From assembly GCF_001949145.1 (NCBI RefSeq), contig NW_019091388.1:1290335-1354334 (forward strand): a stretch of DNA of 64,000 nt, read 5' to 3'. Under the pieces are notes generated by a model. It was not told the DNA's origin, made no database searches, and saw nothing but the letters and a program-made list of their open reading frames with translations. Below, piece after piece: positions 49,601-62,900 of the stretch. This DNA is from Acanthaster planci (Eukaryota > Echinodermata > Asteroidea > Valvatida > Acanthasteridae). The position numbers were made by a program, and so were the translations under genes. Every line of letters starts with the position of its first letter. The stretch's first letter is position 1.

Positions 49601-50735
49601 TCAATGAAAAAAAAATAGCCTCCAGATACTTTGCTCTTTCAGACGATCAAGATAAAAGTTTGGCCATTGATGTGTACGTCAACGCAGTGCTTAACAATGT
49701 TTTGTTGCACCGTACACTTGGGAGCATTTTTGCTTGAGTGCCTTTGTCAATGGTAGATTAAAGTTGCGAATCTACATAACGAAGATACAAGTTACTTTTC
49801 GGATTTTTTTTGTCTCGTTTGAAAAAATTAGCAAATTCACACCAGGCGGCTCCCAATAGGCCTCCCTTTTGAATATTTCCTCACCAACGTTTGTGTACAT
49901 AATTATTCACAATATACAAGTGTTTACAGTTCTCAAGAAAATATCTGTTAAGGTGCAATGGTTATCATACGTACACATTTGATATAACTATATCGACACC
50001 ATCATGCACGAGGCGGTATTAACAGGGAATGATTACATAAATCAAAGGGACCCGGTATAATGCTGTCAGTGAAACTGACACAGAGAACATGACAATAATT
50101 TCCCGCCAAGTTTCATGGCATCGTACAAATGAAAAAAGTCCGTGACAAGATAACTACTGTATCACCAATATTCTGACGAAACGCATACATTCCAACATTT
50201 AGGTTTACTGCATTACTTACATATGAACACACCAGACTGAACAAAACGTTACACAAACTGAGTAACCGACTGCTTGTCTATCATTTAACAAGGACTTGCA
50301 ACGTAGTTACATGTATTTTAAGCACCGATTTGTAGATATAAATATAACAGAGAAGCATAGATTGAATTGTCCGACAACGTATTAATTTGTCTCCCATGTG
50401 TATGCCAAGGGAAACAAGGAGAACACCGATGAATGGGGGAACCTTGAATTATCCAATGAGACATTGATTTCTGTCTGGTTCCCGCATGAAAACACGGGGA
50501 GCCCAAACGGCGTAAGGACACAGCGCCAGTCACTTTAACAGTCATTTTCTGAGGATGCTTTTGAAACGGTTGGCGCCGAGTCGCGCAACCGGCTAGGTCT
50601 AGGCGTACTTTACACCGGTTGAAACCGGTTCAACAGCTGCTCAGCGGACAAATTACGTATACCATCTTTACATAATCTCGTGATGAAGTGTAGAGCGCTT
50701 CTGGGGCAGAGGTTAATCGCTACTGACTGATCAGC

Positions 50736-50936
50736 TCACACAAATGTATTCTTGCCGGTCATGTCGACAAAGGGCGGGTTCTCGTCGGACAATCTGCTGA
50801 TGGCCTCATGTGCCTCCTTGATGACCAGTCGCTGCTGGGGCTGTCTTTGCCAGCAGCCCAGCATGACCTTGTAGACCTCCTTAGGGCACGCCTTCGGACA
50901 GTCCAGAAGGATACCGTTGTGGATGTACTCGATCAC
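50736..50936 (-). CDS. NTRK: Trk last exon: end of kinase, C-tail, stop
   Basis: [36 protein letters not shown] and the tail [15 protein letters not shown], then TGA. Aligned with the vertebrate tail PVYLDILG, the PLC-gamma docking tyrosine is a phenylalanine (codon 50769-50771), and five extra residues follow the glycine. The acceptor is ttttacag|gtg. Confidence 0.97.
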   Translation of the reverse strand: MIEYIHNGILLDCPKACPKEVYKVMLGCWQRQPQQRLVIKEAHEAISRLSDENPPFVDMTGKNTFV

Positions 50937-53900
50937 CTGTAAAAATCGGTCCAGAAACAAGCACAATATGGTATGTTTGAACAGGAACGGCCAAGTTGAG
51001 GTTGGCTATGTTTGATCAGTCCGTTCTTGGTAACATCATCTGGAATACCGGCATGGTAGGGCCATAACAGGCTAGTAAGCAGTCAGCCTATAACAAGTCA
51101 CAAGTCCAACCCAGGTCATCTGATCTCAAGTCAAGTAATCGACTAAAAATGTACAATGACATGACCATTCCTTATTCATTGTTTATCTCTTATAACCTGT
51201 AATTGTTTTGTGGTGGACTCACCACAAGTCGGTCGACAGGGTTTAGATTCGTTCGCCGATGGTTAACAATAAATTTGGTTGAGCTGGAATTCTTGAGTTT
51301 TTAAAGCTTTGCTGCTACCGTGAAGGATTAGGTTGTGGTACTGGTGAACTGTGGTAAAATGTAACTACCTATAGATGCTAGCTTAAGGGCTAACTTCTGC
51401 TAACTTCATCTAGGAGTACGTCTAAGGATGGAAATGGTGGCTGTATTACGAAACGAGCATGGGTGTTGTAAAACAACGACCGCTCATGCCACTCGACCAA
51501 TACATTGATCAGCTGTGACAGGCAGTCTCAATCTCACCTCATGGTTAGAGAGTCCATACCACGGCTGTTTGCCGTACTCAAAGATTTCCCACAGAACTAC
51601 ACCGTAACTCCAGACGTCGCTCTCGATGGAGTAGGTCCGGTAGATGATGCTCTCGGGTGGCATCCAACGCACCGGCAGCATGGTGTGGCTACCAACCTAC
51701 AGGCAGTAACGGGATAGCGACCATGTTTAAATCAAGCATCCGCCTTGAGGCTCCCAGCGGGTGGATTAAGTGGTCAATTTGTGCTTGTGACCCTGGCTCG
51801 AATCCCACCCACTTCATGTTTTTCCTTCATATAATTACGAAGCATGGGCTGTGCACAGAATGGCTATAATATTACACACAATTTTTATTTGTTCGAAACT
51901 GGTCCATAACACAGTTCCTCAGATGATGATCTGACAAGTTTGAGAGCGAATTTTGTTCATCTATTGGTCCTACTATTGTTGCGCATGCGTACTAAACTTC
52001 CAATTCGCATGCGCAATACAGCACCTAGATAAACTCTTGTCAAAAAACCAAACTGTTACTCAATCATCCCGTTTTTGCATTTCGATTTCTCTCACAGTTG
52101 CAGCAATCTAGCACAATTATGTGCGTTCCGTTTGTGACTAACAATGGGAAGCAATGCACGGAAAAAGAACAATGCAACTGCGTCCTGTGGTCCAGTTTGA
52201 AAAAGTCAACCAGACTTGACCAACCATCTTGCGTTCACGGGAAATATGTTGGAATTTGATTAATTAAAATATGCGCGCTTCAGCCCACTCCAAATGACGT
52301 GCGCACAAAGAAAATCTAGCACTGTATAAGGGGAACTTTCGTGCCTCCGTTAGCACGCCTACCCTATAGTAATCGGTGCTGTAGACGTCTCGGGACATGC
52401 CAAAGTCGGCTATCTTGACCACAAGCTTGTCCCCCACTAGGCAGTTTCTGGTGGCCATGTCTCGATGGACAAAATGCTGAGAAGCCATGTACATCATTCC
52501 CGAGGCGATCTGCTTGGCGATGAAGAGCAACTCGTTGACAGTGAGCGGGAGCAAGGCGGGGTTCTTGCTCAGACCCAGGCACTCGGCGTCCGGCCCACGA
52601 CACCTGATCATTAGGTAGCAGTGCGCAGCAAACAAACAAACAAACAAATCATCATGAGGATTTCAACACAATCAAATTCATCAATTACGAGGAGAAGGGC
52701 TCGTGGTGACCCTCGGATTGCTTGGGTATGGCTTACAGAGAATTGCAGTGAACCTATCGCTGACTGACTACAAAACTCTCGCTCTTGACTGGAGTACTTG
52801 GAATCACTTTGGAAAAAGCCTTACAGCCCTTATGAGCAACTGAAGTTCAGCACTCCTTTCTTTTGCTATTGGTTAAATGTTTAACTATTTCAACTTTGGG
52901 GTAAACTAACCACTCTTAGCATGATAAATCATGTTCGAGCAACGAAACTTATGAAATTATTCTGGTTTTTGCATTGAGCATAAAGTCCAACAGAGAAAAA
53001 TTAAGAATGCCTAAACCACATTCGCATTTTTGAGAAGGGTATTTCGATTTTCTTTTTGACTGCACAGAAGGTTAGTATCGTCAAAAACAGACTTGAGCAT
53101 GAGTTCACATGGGACCGAATTTGCTCAAATTATGGGTGCGCACGTGCTGTTTGTACATTGTGTTGTAACTGTTTGCTAACAAGAACAACAACGAACTAAC
53201 GATTGTGTTCAATTGTGCAGTACATAAATACAGAATGTAGTAGGAAAAAAATTATAACACAAGCACACAATGAAACACATGAAGAATGAAGCACAAAAAC
53301 CACAAACAGGCTACAAATAAAAAATATGAAACATGACAAAATTCGTTTGAAAGCAGCCATGAAATGTACGTCTTAGGATTAGTTTTAAAAACAACACATG
53401 CAGACCCACCTCAGGAAGTTGTTCAAATCGCCGTTCTCCATGTACTCAAAGACCATCAGGAAGGGCTCCTTCTCCATGCAGACGCCGTAGAACGTCACGA
53501 TGTTGTCGTGTTGCAGATTAGTCAAGAGTTCCGCCTCCCTCTCGAAGTCTTTCCTGGCATCACCGATGGAGGCATCTTTCAGGGTCTGGGTGAGTTTGAA
53601 AGAGAGGTGGTGTGAAGGCACTGCAATATTGTGGCATTAAAGTATCGTGTACAAACCAGTCCGTGCATGCTAAGAAGTACTGCACACCACCATTTAACCA
53701 TAGAATGGATATGTGGAATGGAATGGATACAAGCTGTCAAACAAAATACCTCGCACGTGACATTTTATTCTAAACTTTAATAGTTAGCATAGTGCTTCCA
53801 CAGTATTATACTTGGGGGCCTGAAGAGGCTACAGTCACGTGCCCACATTCGTTCTTATCCAACATAATGAAACCAAGCAAAAGGCTAGTAACTCTATAAC

Positions 53901-56900
53901 TGGTACGTTTGTTGAGTAAATTCGAGTAAGATAGATTTGGTTTTACGCATACAGATTCAGGATTGTGAGAAGGATCGTGACAAAGCTTACCTTGATAGCT
54001 ACCATCGTGACGTCACCCTCTGCAGGTAGGTTCTCACAGATTCCCAGACACACGACACCAAATGCTCCCTCCCCAAGCTCGCCCAGAAAGCGCATCTGAT
54101 CCCGACTGATGTGGTGGACAGCTGAAAAAAAGTCATTAAGGTGGTATTATTGCATTGCGTTGACAGTCATGTTGGTTTTCGGATCTGCATTAACCAACCA
54201 CATGCACATCTCTGCATGTAAAAGGTATCATTGGGTTGCTGGAAAATGCAGTTATAGGGACACATGTTGAAATGGCATGAACTAAATTGGAATTGAGTAC
54301 GTATGTTTAATATGCTCCAAGGTAGCTGAATCACGCTACGTGTTGTCACGAGGGTAAAAAGAGATCACCATGTTTTGAGTGACGGAGGAACAACGATCTA
54401 CGTTTCCTCATCACACATCAAATTACAGGTTAACAATCGTGCCGTTCACTGGGGATTTCTGGTTTCTTCCACTTCACGTTAGGAAGAGACGGAGAAATAC
54501 ACAATGTAATCAAATGGAATTTGATATTTTTTTTCTAAAGAATGAAAAGCTAATGGAACTTACTGTGATGTTACCAAACAAGACAAAAGAGTTTCAGTCA
54601 CTTCTGACGTTTTGCGACGAATTTAAAAGTTAAACCTTGTCAACCGTTCCAGCATTAATGTCAGATAAGCCTGTGTTACAATTAAGGTATCGAATTTGGT
54701 TGGGCGAACTGGAAGCATCATCTTTCTACTACTACAATATGTAAAGCACAATGAAGCAGCATGTAGACTTTAAGATAAAGAGTTTACATGTGACCGAAAT
54801 CAGTTCAGTGATGAAATTATGACACTGCATTGATAGATTTAGCACTGAACAAGACAAGTATATTCACTCCAATAAGGCGCTTAGAGTTAAACACATTTCT
54901 TAACACTTTTTTGTACCCAATTTTAACATGTTTAGGCGCGACATGTTTATTGTTATATTCGTTTGGGAATAATTATGTTTAAATGCTAAGTGCATTGAAA
55001 ACAGCTTAACATGCACCGGGACCACGAAAAAGTGTTAATCGTTTGTAAATTGTATATGGGTGGCTTACCCGTGCCATTTCTGGGTAGGTAGTTAGGGTTG
55101 GGAATCATGCTGACCATCTCGCTCTTATCACCCCGACCATTCTCCATGAAGCTCATGACACTGAAAGGAGCAGCATTGCCGTCCTGATTGATGCCCCGGT
55201 ACAGGTGCTGCCTCTTCCGGTACCTGTAGCCCACTAGGCCGACCAGGAGGGTTCCAACGATAATCACCACCAAAACGACGACCACTTTCTGCAAGAAAGG
55301 TGTCGAGGCAAAAGACAATCAAATGCTACCGGGGATAAACTGTTTAGTACTATCGAGGCAAACTGAATATGCTCTGATAAACGACAAAAGCACTGTTAAT
55401 AGCTCTTTGTCAAAGTCATTTTGTCACTACCATTCACAATTTGTCATGATTAAATGCCGCTGACGAGAAAAGTTGAGAGATTTCAATCATTGCCACCGGT
55501 GCTGCCACCTTACGTTACGACCGACAATCAATACATAATGTGAGGGTAACTATTTCCATTTGTCAGCACAACAGCCATCAGTACTGTTACCTCGTGTCAC
55601 TAAAGCTGTTCAGTACAACCAACGATGTCATGATTATCGGACTGAAATATTCTTGTCAGGGTACTGTTGTCAATATCCGTGTCATTGTCGCTACATTCGA
55701 GTTTTATTGTCAGAGATTATTATGAATGTGCTCTCGACCAAAGACAGTGCACAATACAAACATACCAGATAAGTTGTACGCATAAATGAAAGACAGACAG
55801 TTATTGGTGGAACACTGAAAACTGCAGATAAGTGTTTTTTTCCATTTCCCTTCACTGGCACTATAAACTGACGACCGCTTTTCTTAATGCGCAGAGATGA
55901 CAATATTGTAACCTGTTTGAAATAATGGAATGTCTGTTTAACTGCGTGCTCTGCTTCTATCATTCAAGTCGTCTGTGCAAGTCTACAAATAAATAAATTC
56001 AAATATTCTGTTTTTTGGGTCGCAGGTTTCGAATCGAATACACATTCCTTCATTGGGTGAAGTTTTTTCCTTCAATGAAGCAACAAACGCACCTTGTCTT
56101 TCACCAGATTTTTATCTACTTCGGGTGTTTGTGAATATGTAGCAAAATAAAATTGAAGTTATTAACATTTTTCAGAATCCCCCAAAAGAAAAACAGAAAA
56201 ATGAGACTGATCCTTGTTTTCGTATCTGAAAGAGCAGATAATATCTACCGTAGATAGGTTTCTTCCGATACTGGCAATTCACAATAGTGCGCCTCCAAGA
56301 GTTTGCAACGCGTTGACCAATCACAATGCGCGAAATCCGTCGACCTTTTCTAAACGCACATTGGGTCGACAGATTTCGCTCACGGTGATTGGTCAACACG
56401 TTGCAAACTCTTGGAAGCGCACTATTGTGAATCGCCCGTACTCGGAACAACTTTTTGCTTCGAACCAAATTGTGCCAAGAGCGACAAGTATACAAATATA
56501 GGTCATTTTTGAAAATGAATCTACATGGTCACGGCTATCTCTCCTGTTGGCGAGTATCTTTGAAGCGTGCAAATATTTTTATAAAGGGCGTGCAAAATCG
56601 AAGAGAAGAGAAAGTAAAAAATGAAGCAAAAACTTGAGAGAGAAAGAGGTATAATTTCGATAAAATAAACATTTGAGGACCATTAAGATACGGTACAAAT
56701 TACATCAACGTAATATAAACGTAACGAGCGAAGTCCTTAGTTGTTTGAAGGCTTTTGTTAAAGCACAAATTGTAAAGGTTTTCTGTGAGGTTTTTAATTT
56801 GACAGTGTTTAATTGATCACCACAAACAGTGGCTAAGCAAACCGAAATGAAGTGACTGTAAACATTGATATCTTCATTAATCTTCTTAGACTATTCCACA

Positions 56901-59900
56901 ACCACCCCAGGGGGCATGCTTGAAGATTTTTGGTCTGCTTGAGGATTTTTGGTAATATGGCTCGTCGGCTCTGTCCAACAACTACAACGGAAAAAACAGG
57001 GTACCACCTTGAAGTTGCATATTCTCAAATTCTCTCCTAATCATTAGCTCTCCATGGCAGGGTTTGTAAAAACATAAAGTGGAAGTCATGAATATGACTA
57101 CAAACTTGTATTTATGTAAAATTAGGTTGAAAATGGGTCCTGAAAGTGCTCTATTTTGCACCGGAGTGTTGCGATAACTTTTCCGCATTGGCGATAGGCA
57201 CTACGAGACTGTGACCAGACCAAGGGTGTAGATTTCCCCCGAAAGTCGTCGGATAACTCCCCCAAAACTTTACAAAAAATTGAAAGAGAATTCAGCTTTA
57301 TTTTGATGTGTGCGTATTAACACCTAATAAGGCTATACTTTCCCCCTAGAAATTCTTGGAGGGGATGAGAGTATTTATCATCGTTGACTATGGCATCATT
57401 TTAAATGATCTGTAACCTGTGAAGCACCACTGGACGCCAGACTGCCCGTGCCTACAAGAGGCTTCACGCCTCCTGTGCGACATGCGAGTGTTGGACGGTC
57501 ACAATATAAAGTAAAAGAGCTCTGAAAGTAACTATACTTACTGTAATGACAGAGCTGGTTGCCGTGGGAACGGAGTCGGGAGGGGGTAGTGCGGAACTCA
57601 TGGGGTTTTGGATCGGAAACTTCCGATCATCGTGAATATCATCAATCGGGGGTTTCACTTGTGGGGAACGAACAAGAGTGGAAAAAAAACCCGTGGCAAC
57701 ATAAAATGTGTGGATAAAAAACTCAAACAAAAGGAGTCACTCACATTCTCACGATAATTACAATTACAATGATTAAATTAAAATGAAAGGAGGAATTAGA
57801 CATTTTGTTACACTGATGAACAACAGCCCTGCAAAATAAATGAACTGGATAAGACAAATAAAAAATGTTGAAACATTTAATTACTTTACATGCACACGTA
57901 ATGTTAGTGCAGGGATGCAGTGTAGGGCGATCAATAACACATAAGTTACAAGCATGCTGAAAAGACAAATTTAGCAGCGCCATGCATGTTAGCCGAACAA
58001 GGTTAGAAAAATATTACCAGTTTCACAGCGAATGCGGTTGTTAGTCCACGTCACGAAAGAATATAAATAAAGCCGCGTTTCTCTGTGCTGTCCACCTAAA
58101 TGTGCATTGTATGAATATTTACAATGAATGACAACCCGTTTAGATTCGTCATTTGTGATTGGCTCCAAGTTCATCTAATTTGCATACCTTCACGAGGCGT
58201 GTCCGATGAATGGAGGTACCGGTATTTAACTATATCTTTCGTGACGTGACCGATGAAATACTTACTTGCATAGCACTATTTTTGTCCGCCTCTACCCGTG
58301 GTGCTAATGTTTCAATGCGAGTCCGATCCTTGACGGTTGTGCCGTGAGTTTTGGGAGTTTTCGGTGAAGGGAATTTATCCCCTATACCGCAAACGGGCAG
58401 CGTGAAGAATAAGACACAGGTATATACAAAACAGTAGAGTAACGTGACAGCACAGAGATCGCTAAATAACCATACATGGTCCCGGACATTGTGAGATTTT
58501 GCCCCTTGTTTTGGAAGAGAGATTTTGGGTATAAGTGCAAATTTATGTCATCTCGGATGAAGAAAATATTGAACACTGGTATGAAAAGAACACGACTCAC
58601 ATGACAACAACAGACCTGCCAGCCTGGCCATACTCCTTCCTGAGGTCAGGCATTACCACACAGTAGATTTAAAGGTATTTACATGTAAATGAGCCTTCAG
58701 TTCATTTCAATTTTTAATCTATTGTGTGGTAATGCCCGACTTCAAGAAGGGCTAGGGCATGTTGGCAGGTTTGCAACAAAACAGCAACAGAACCGTTGCG
58801 ATAACAAGGAGAAATGCCCGAGTTTTACATTGTTATTATTATTAAACTCTCATACCAGAAGGAAAATGGATATATCCAAAAATCTTTTCAAAATACATCG
58901 ATCTTATCTTTTACATTGATACGTGTATTCCTGTTCGTTTGCGCATCGACGTTTTAAAAACATATCACAGTATTGGACCACCTTTGAACTCGCGAGTCGA
59001 ATAAAATAATGTGGTCAAAATCTCACAATTTCACTGAAAAAACGAAAGTTGTTTCACCAGAAACAGGGTTAATTCAGAAACTGAAAAGAAGCAACTTGTT
59101 AATATTGGCCTTCAACAAAAAGCAGAGCGGTCAGTTAAAAGATATACATGTGAACGAGGATGTGCTATCTCACTTTCAGACTTCAATGCATTATTAATGT
59201 AATCACAGACTGGTTCTCGACCCCTTAATATTTTGACCAGTTGGCTAGATGTCATGTAACACTTCAGATAGGTCCGTGTGTGTTCGCAAAGTAAACACGT
59301 TTCCATAGCAAAGAACTTTAACTATTAGCGTGTGCGGTTTGCGCACTTCGTTGCTGTAACACCAAGCGTCATCCCATTTTGAACCCAAGTCGAATTTGTG
59401 AGAAAAGTCCCACAACAATCACGGTGTTGTAAATGTTTTTCTTGTTAACATTTCTGATCGCGTCGGCTAAATTGATATTTTCGTATATGTTTTATCCTTA
59501 TTCACCACATGCACGAGCAATATATAGTGAATTCGTGTTCCCTCGTTAAAAGGAAAATGAAAAACGTTTGATTGGCACAATGTCTCTATGCTTGCTTACT
59601 GCATTATGGGATCATCTTCACTCGTTTTATATAGATGAACACACACGTGGGGGAGTGTCCCTCTTCCGATCCCTTTATTCAATTTAAGGTCCAAAGGAAA
59701 TGGAGGGACCGGGAACCAGTCTAGGAAATGACAGAAATGCGTCAGAGGAAGAACACCGCCACCACCAGAAATGTCATGCATTGAAGATAATTGGCAAGAT
59801 CTATTTGCCGTCTACCAGCTACAGAATTCAATGAAGGAATCTTTTCTACAGGTATGTTTAACCCTTCAAGAGCTGGGGTCCAGAATCTGCCTTTCCAACA

Positions 59901-62900
59901 TTTTTACCGATATCTCCGCAGTGCAGTTGTTTTTCGCGAGCCGAGGCTTTTAGCGTTTTTTCAGGAATACTCGCGGACACTTGTACGTCAATTTTGTGAA
60001 AATTGAACCGACTGTTCTGGCGCAGTGCCATTCTTTTTTGGACACAGGTCAGCCAAAAATGCATACGTACTTTTCCACTGCCGTACTCGGTGCACGCGGG
60101 CTTGCACGTATGTGGCCTTGAACTTCAAATGACTGTAACTACAAAACAATATGTCAGATTGAGTCGAAACTCCACATTTGTACTGGTTTGCACTGTTTTA
60201 CATGCATGCAAAGTTTAAAAAATCAGGCAATGGACGGCTGAATTATTAGGAAAGCGAAAATCGCCTCCTCAGCTTTGAGATGGTCGGAAATAATCCGGCT
60301 CTATCAGGGTCAAGCAATGCTGTGATTTTGTACGTGCAGTTCCACGGCTACGTTTTCGGCTAATATGCATCCTCGCTCACGAACTTAAGGTTGTCTACGG
60401 GTAACGCCGGCCAGCAAAATAACACATGTCTCTTACCCCAAAATCAAACTATCGTTTAATCTGTTAGTATCAACAGTTTGAAGAGAGCTGGTCTAGCTTG
60501 AACTCCAGCTTTTTCCTCTCGATCTCGGAAACTGCGAGCCACACTTTGGCTCATTTGGCAAGAAAAAAATCCACCAGCCCTTATCATTTCATGGTTGTAT
60601 AATAACGGCAACAACAATGCCTAACTTTACGAAAAAAGGTTTTCCCTTGTATACCAAGAGGGCAAGAATGACATATTCCATAGACAAATCAAGAGAACAA
60701 ATTAGACTAGCTCTTGGATAATATCTGACACCACCACTGCAGATGCAAGAACCAACCAATGGCGTTATTGACAGAAAACAACTGACAACCATCCATCAAT
60801 ATACCCCCTTGAAAACAAGAGGCCTGTCGACACTTGGTGGAAGCAAACATAATCACATTTCGTCCTTTTAGTTCTGGAATCGGAGCCACAACTGGCATTT
60901 AAGCGTTGAACTAGAGAAAAAGTATTGGTTGATCAATGTGTTTCCACCAAGAGTCTAAAAACTACGATTCTGCTTCTCACTCACACATTTTACAGGCCCT
61001 ACATGGCACTAAAATATGAAAAGTCCTCTTTTACAAAAAAAGAAGATTACACTGGTTAGGTTGGCTTTTTCGTAATACGTTTTATGATACTCTTTGATCA
61101 GGTCTTTGGCGTTTTGGCTTTGTTCTTGGTTTTTATTCTTGCAACACCATACACAGAAAGTGGCCGAAAGCAGTGAGTCATAAACTAACGGACTCAGCAC
61201 TTCTTACTGTATCAAATCATTGGAAAAACCTCAGGCCAACACCATCTAAGTCTAGCATTCTGATGTAAAATGGAGTAATGTTGACCAGACATCTATCTCC
61301 TTACATGAAGGCTTATTTACACACGTGAGCGGTAAGAAAAAGCGATAGTTTATGTTTACACAGGAAACGAGAACTCGCTCGGCAGTTACGTTAGTTAAAA
61401 CAATGACGCAACAGCCAGACCGTGATGTCATACCCAACAAGAACACTGATTGGTCAGAACGCGCAGTCCCAGTGCAGCATCTTTGGAAATATACCGGTAG
61501 CTGCAGTTTCTAAATGCAGCGGATTATCAAGAGACAACGCGATTTGCTGATCTGAATGTAAAAACATCTAACAGAAAACCAAGTGTCCTATAGTTCTGAC
61601 CATGCATATTTACGTTAGCGCGCGCGGGTACATGAGCCTGTAAGCACTGTCATACTATCAGAGATATTAATGGGAATGACATACCTGGATGAGGGATAAA
61701 AATGACTTCCAATTCCTTCTCGTCGCGGCCAAGTAGGTTTGTGCAGGCCAAGGTGTAGTTAGCGTTGTCGACGTGCGACGGGGTGGTGAAATACACACAT
61801 CCATTCAGGGCGTTGCTAAGTGGCTGCTCTGGGTCAAAGTGTGCCATCTTCACAAAATTGGGGTTGTTGGGATTAAGCACGTCCGAGATGAAGAACTTCC
61901 CGTTCTTGAGGAAGGTTGTGTTGGGCTTGGGTATCCCCCTCACCTCAAAGCATATGCTGGAATGGAACATTTTCTTCATTTGCAAGGACACGATCTGCGG
62001 TTTGGCTGCAAAAAGAGAAAATGGACTCGCAGCTCAAAATCTCTGACTTTCAGTGTCTGTTATTTTTACTGAACTATCTAGCAATTGTTATGTAGGATAA
62101 TAGACGCGGAATTTTAATAGAGAGACGAAGAGAACTAAAAGTCTTATACAACAGACGTAAATTTGGCTTCCAAAATAATTGAATAAATCATGACAACGGA
62201 AAAAACGACAATGATGTGACGGAGCTAATGCCCTGAAGCAAACTGCAACAAATAATGGGCACGGGCTTACTTATATAACCATAAAAGAACGGGTGGCATT
62301 AAAAGAATCCAAAGAACTTTTAAAGGACCACTTCTGGTAATACATGAGATTACCAGAGCACCACAACAAATCAAGAAAGAATCGTCAAAAGACATGGTGT
62401 ATAAGCAATTCGCTTTTGTGGAGAGATTTATGACAAGTGACTGCATTAAGACCGGTTCATACCTCAAGAGAATGTGAAAGCGAAGCCAAGTTGACTTCAC
62501 AGAAGATTTGCAACAAAGGTTCGCTGAGTTGATATATGTTTAACTGGTTCAACTTTTGCAAATTCGCTACGCGAATGTTTGATCTGACGTCACAAGTGCT
62601 ATTGTTTGCTTTCGCACCAAGTATGAACTGGCCTTTAGCTTGGTATTTGTGAACTTCGTAAGCACACATGTATTACTCAGATATACAGGGGTTGGGTCTT
62701 ACTTTGTACATACAGACGAACGCTTTGTAAATTCTGCCCCCGCTCGTTGGAGGCGCTGCAGTTCAGCATACCCGTGGCAATCCCCGTGGCTCCTGCCACC
62801 TGTAATTTCTTGCCACCGTCCGGCAAGTCCACCACAGTAAAGTTACTGACGCTTCCTTCTCTCTCGAGTGAGCTTGTGTCCCAGTCGATCTGCGGCGTCG

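Larger units (their letters stand above)
34083..50735. other. Convergent intergenic region between AGTPBP1 and Trk (16.7 kb)
   Basis: No frame here resembles a known protein, and none shows the exon-like pattern of the two genes. It should contain both 3' UTRs. Recognisable items are the hairpin at 34803, a MITE relic at 36551, the 33-bp duplication at 38519, a candidate regulatory block at 40320-40700, the dispersed repeat at 42927, a hAT MITE at 43059, a foldback element at 43869 and a microsatellite at 46504. Parts at 37270-37450 and 35580-35750 are CpG-richer without other signal. Confidence 0.8.
50937..53990 (-). other. Trk kinase-domain introns (small)
   Basis: The introns between kinase exons are 0.4 to 0.8 kb and non-coding. 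Noted contents: a CAAGTC-containing palindromic patch at about 51090-51235, a tRNA-like SINE relic at 51757-51812, paired NRF1-like sites at 51979-52016 and an (AAAC)5 tract at 52628-52648. No extra kinase-insert exon, such as those of some vertebrate TrkC isoforms, is visible. Confidence 0.7.

Noticed and set aside
56172-56501. Two similar roughly 100-residue frames on opposite strands
   Set aside because: Mirror images produced by the long palindrome at 56264-56447.
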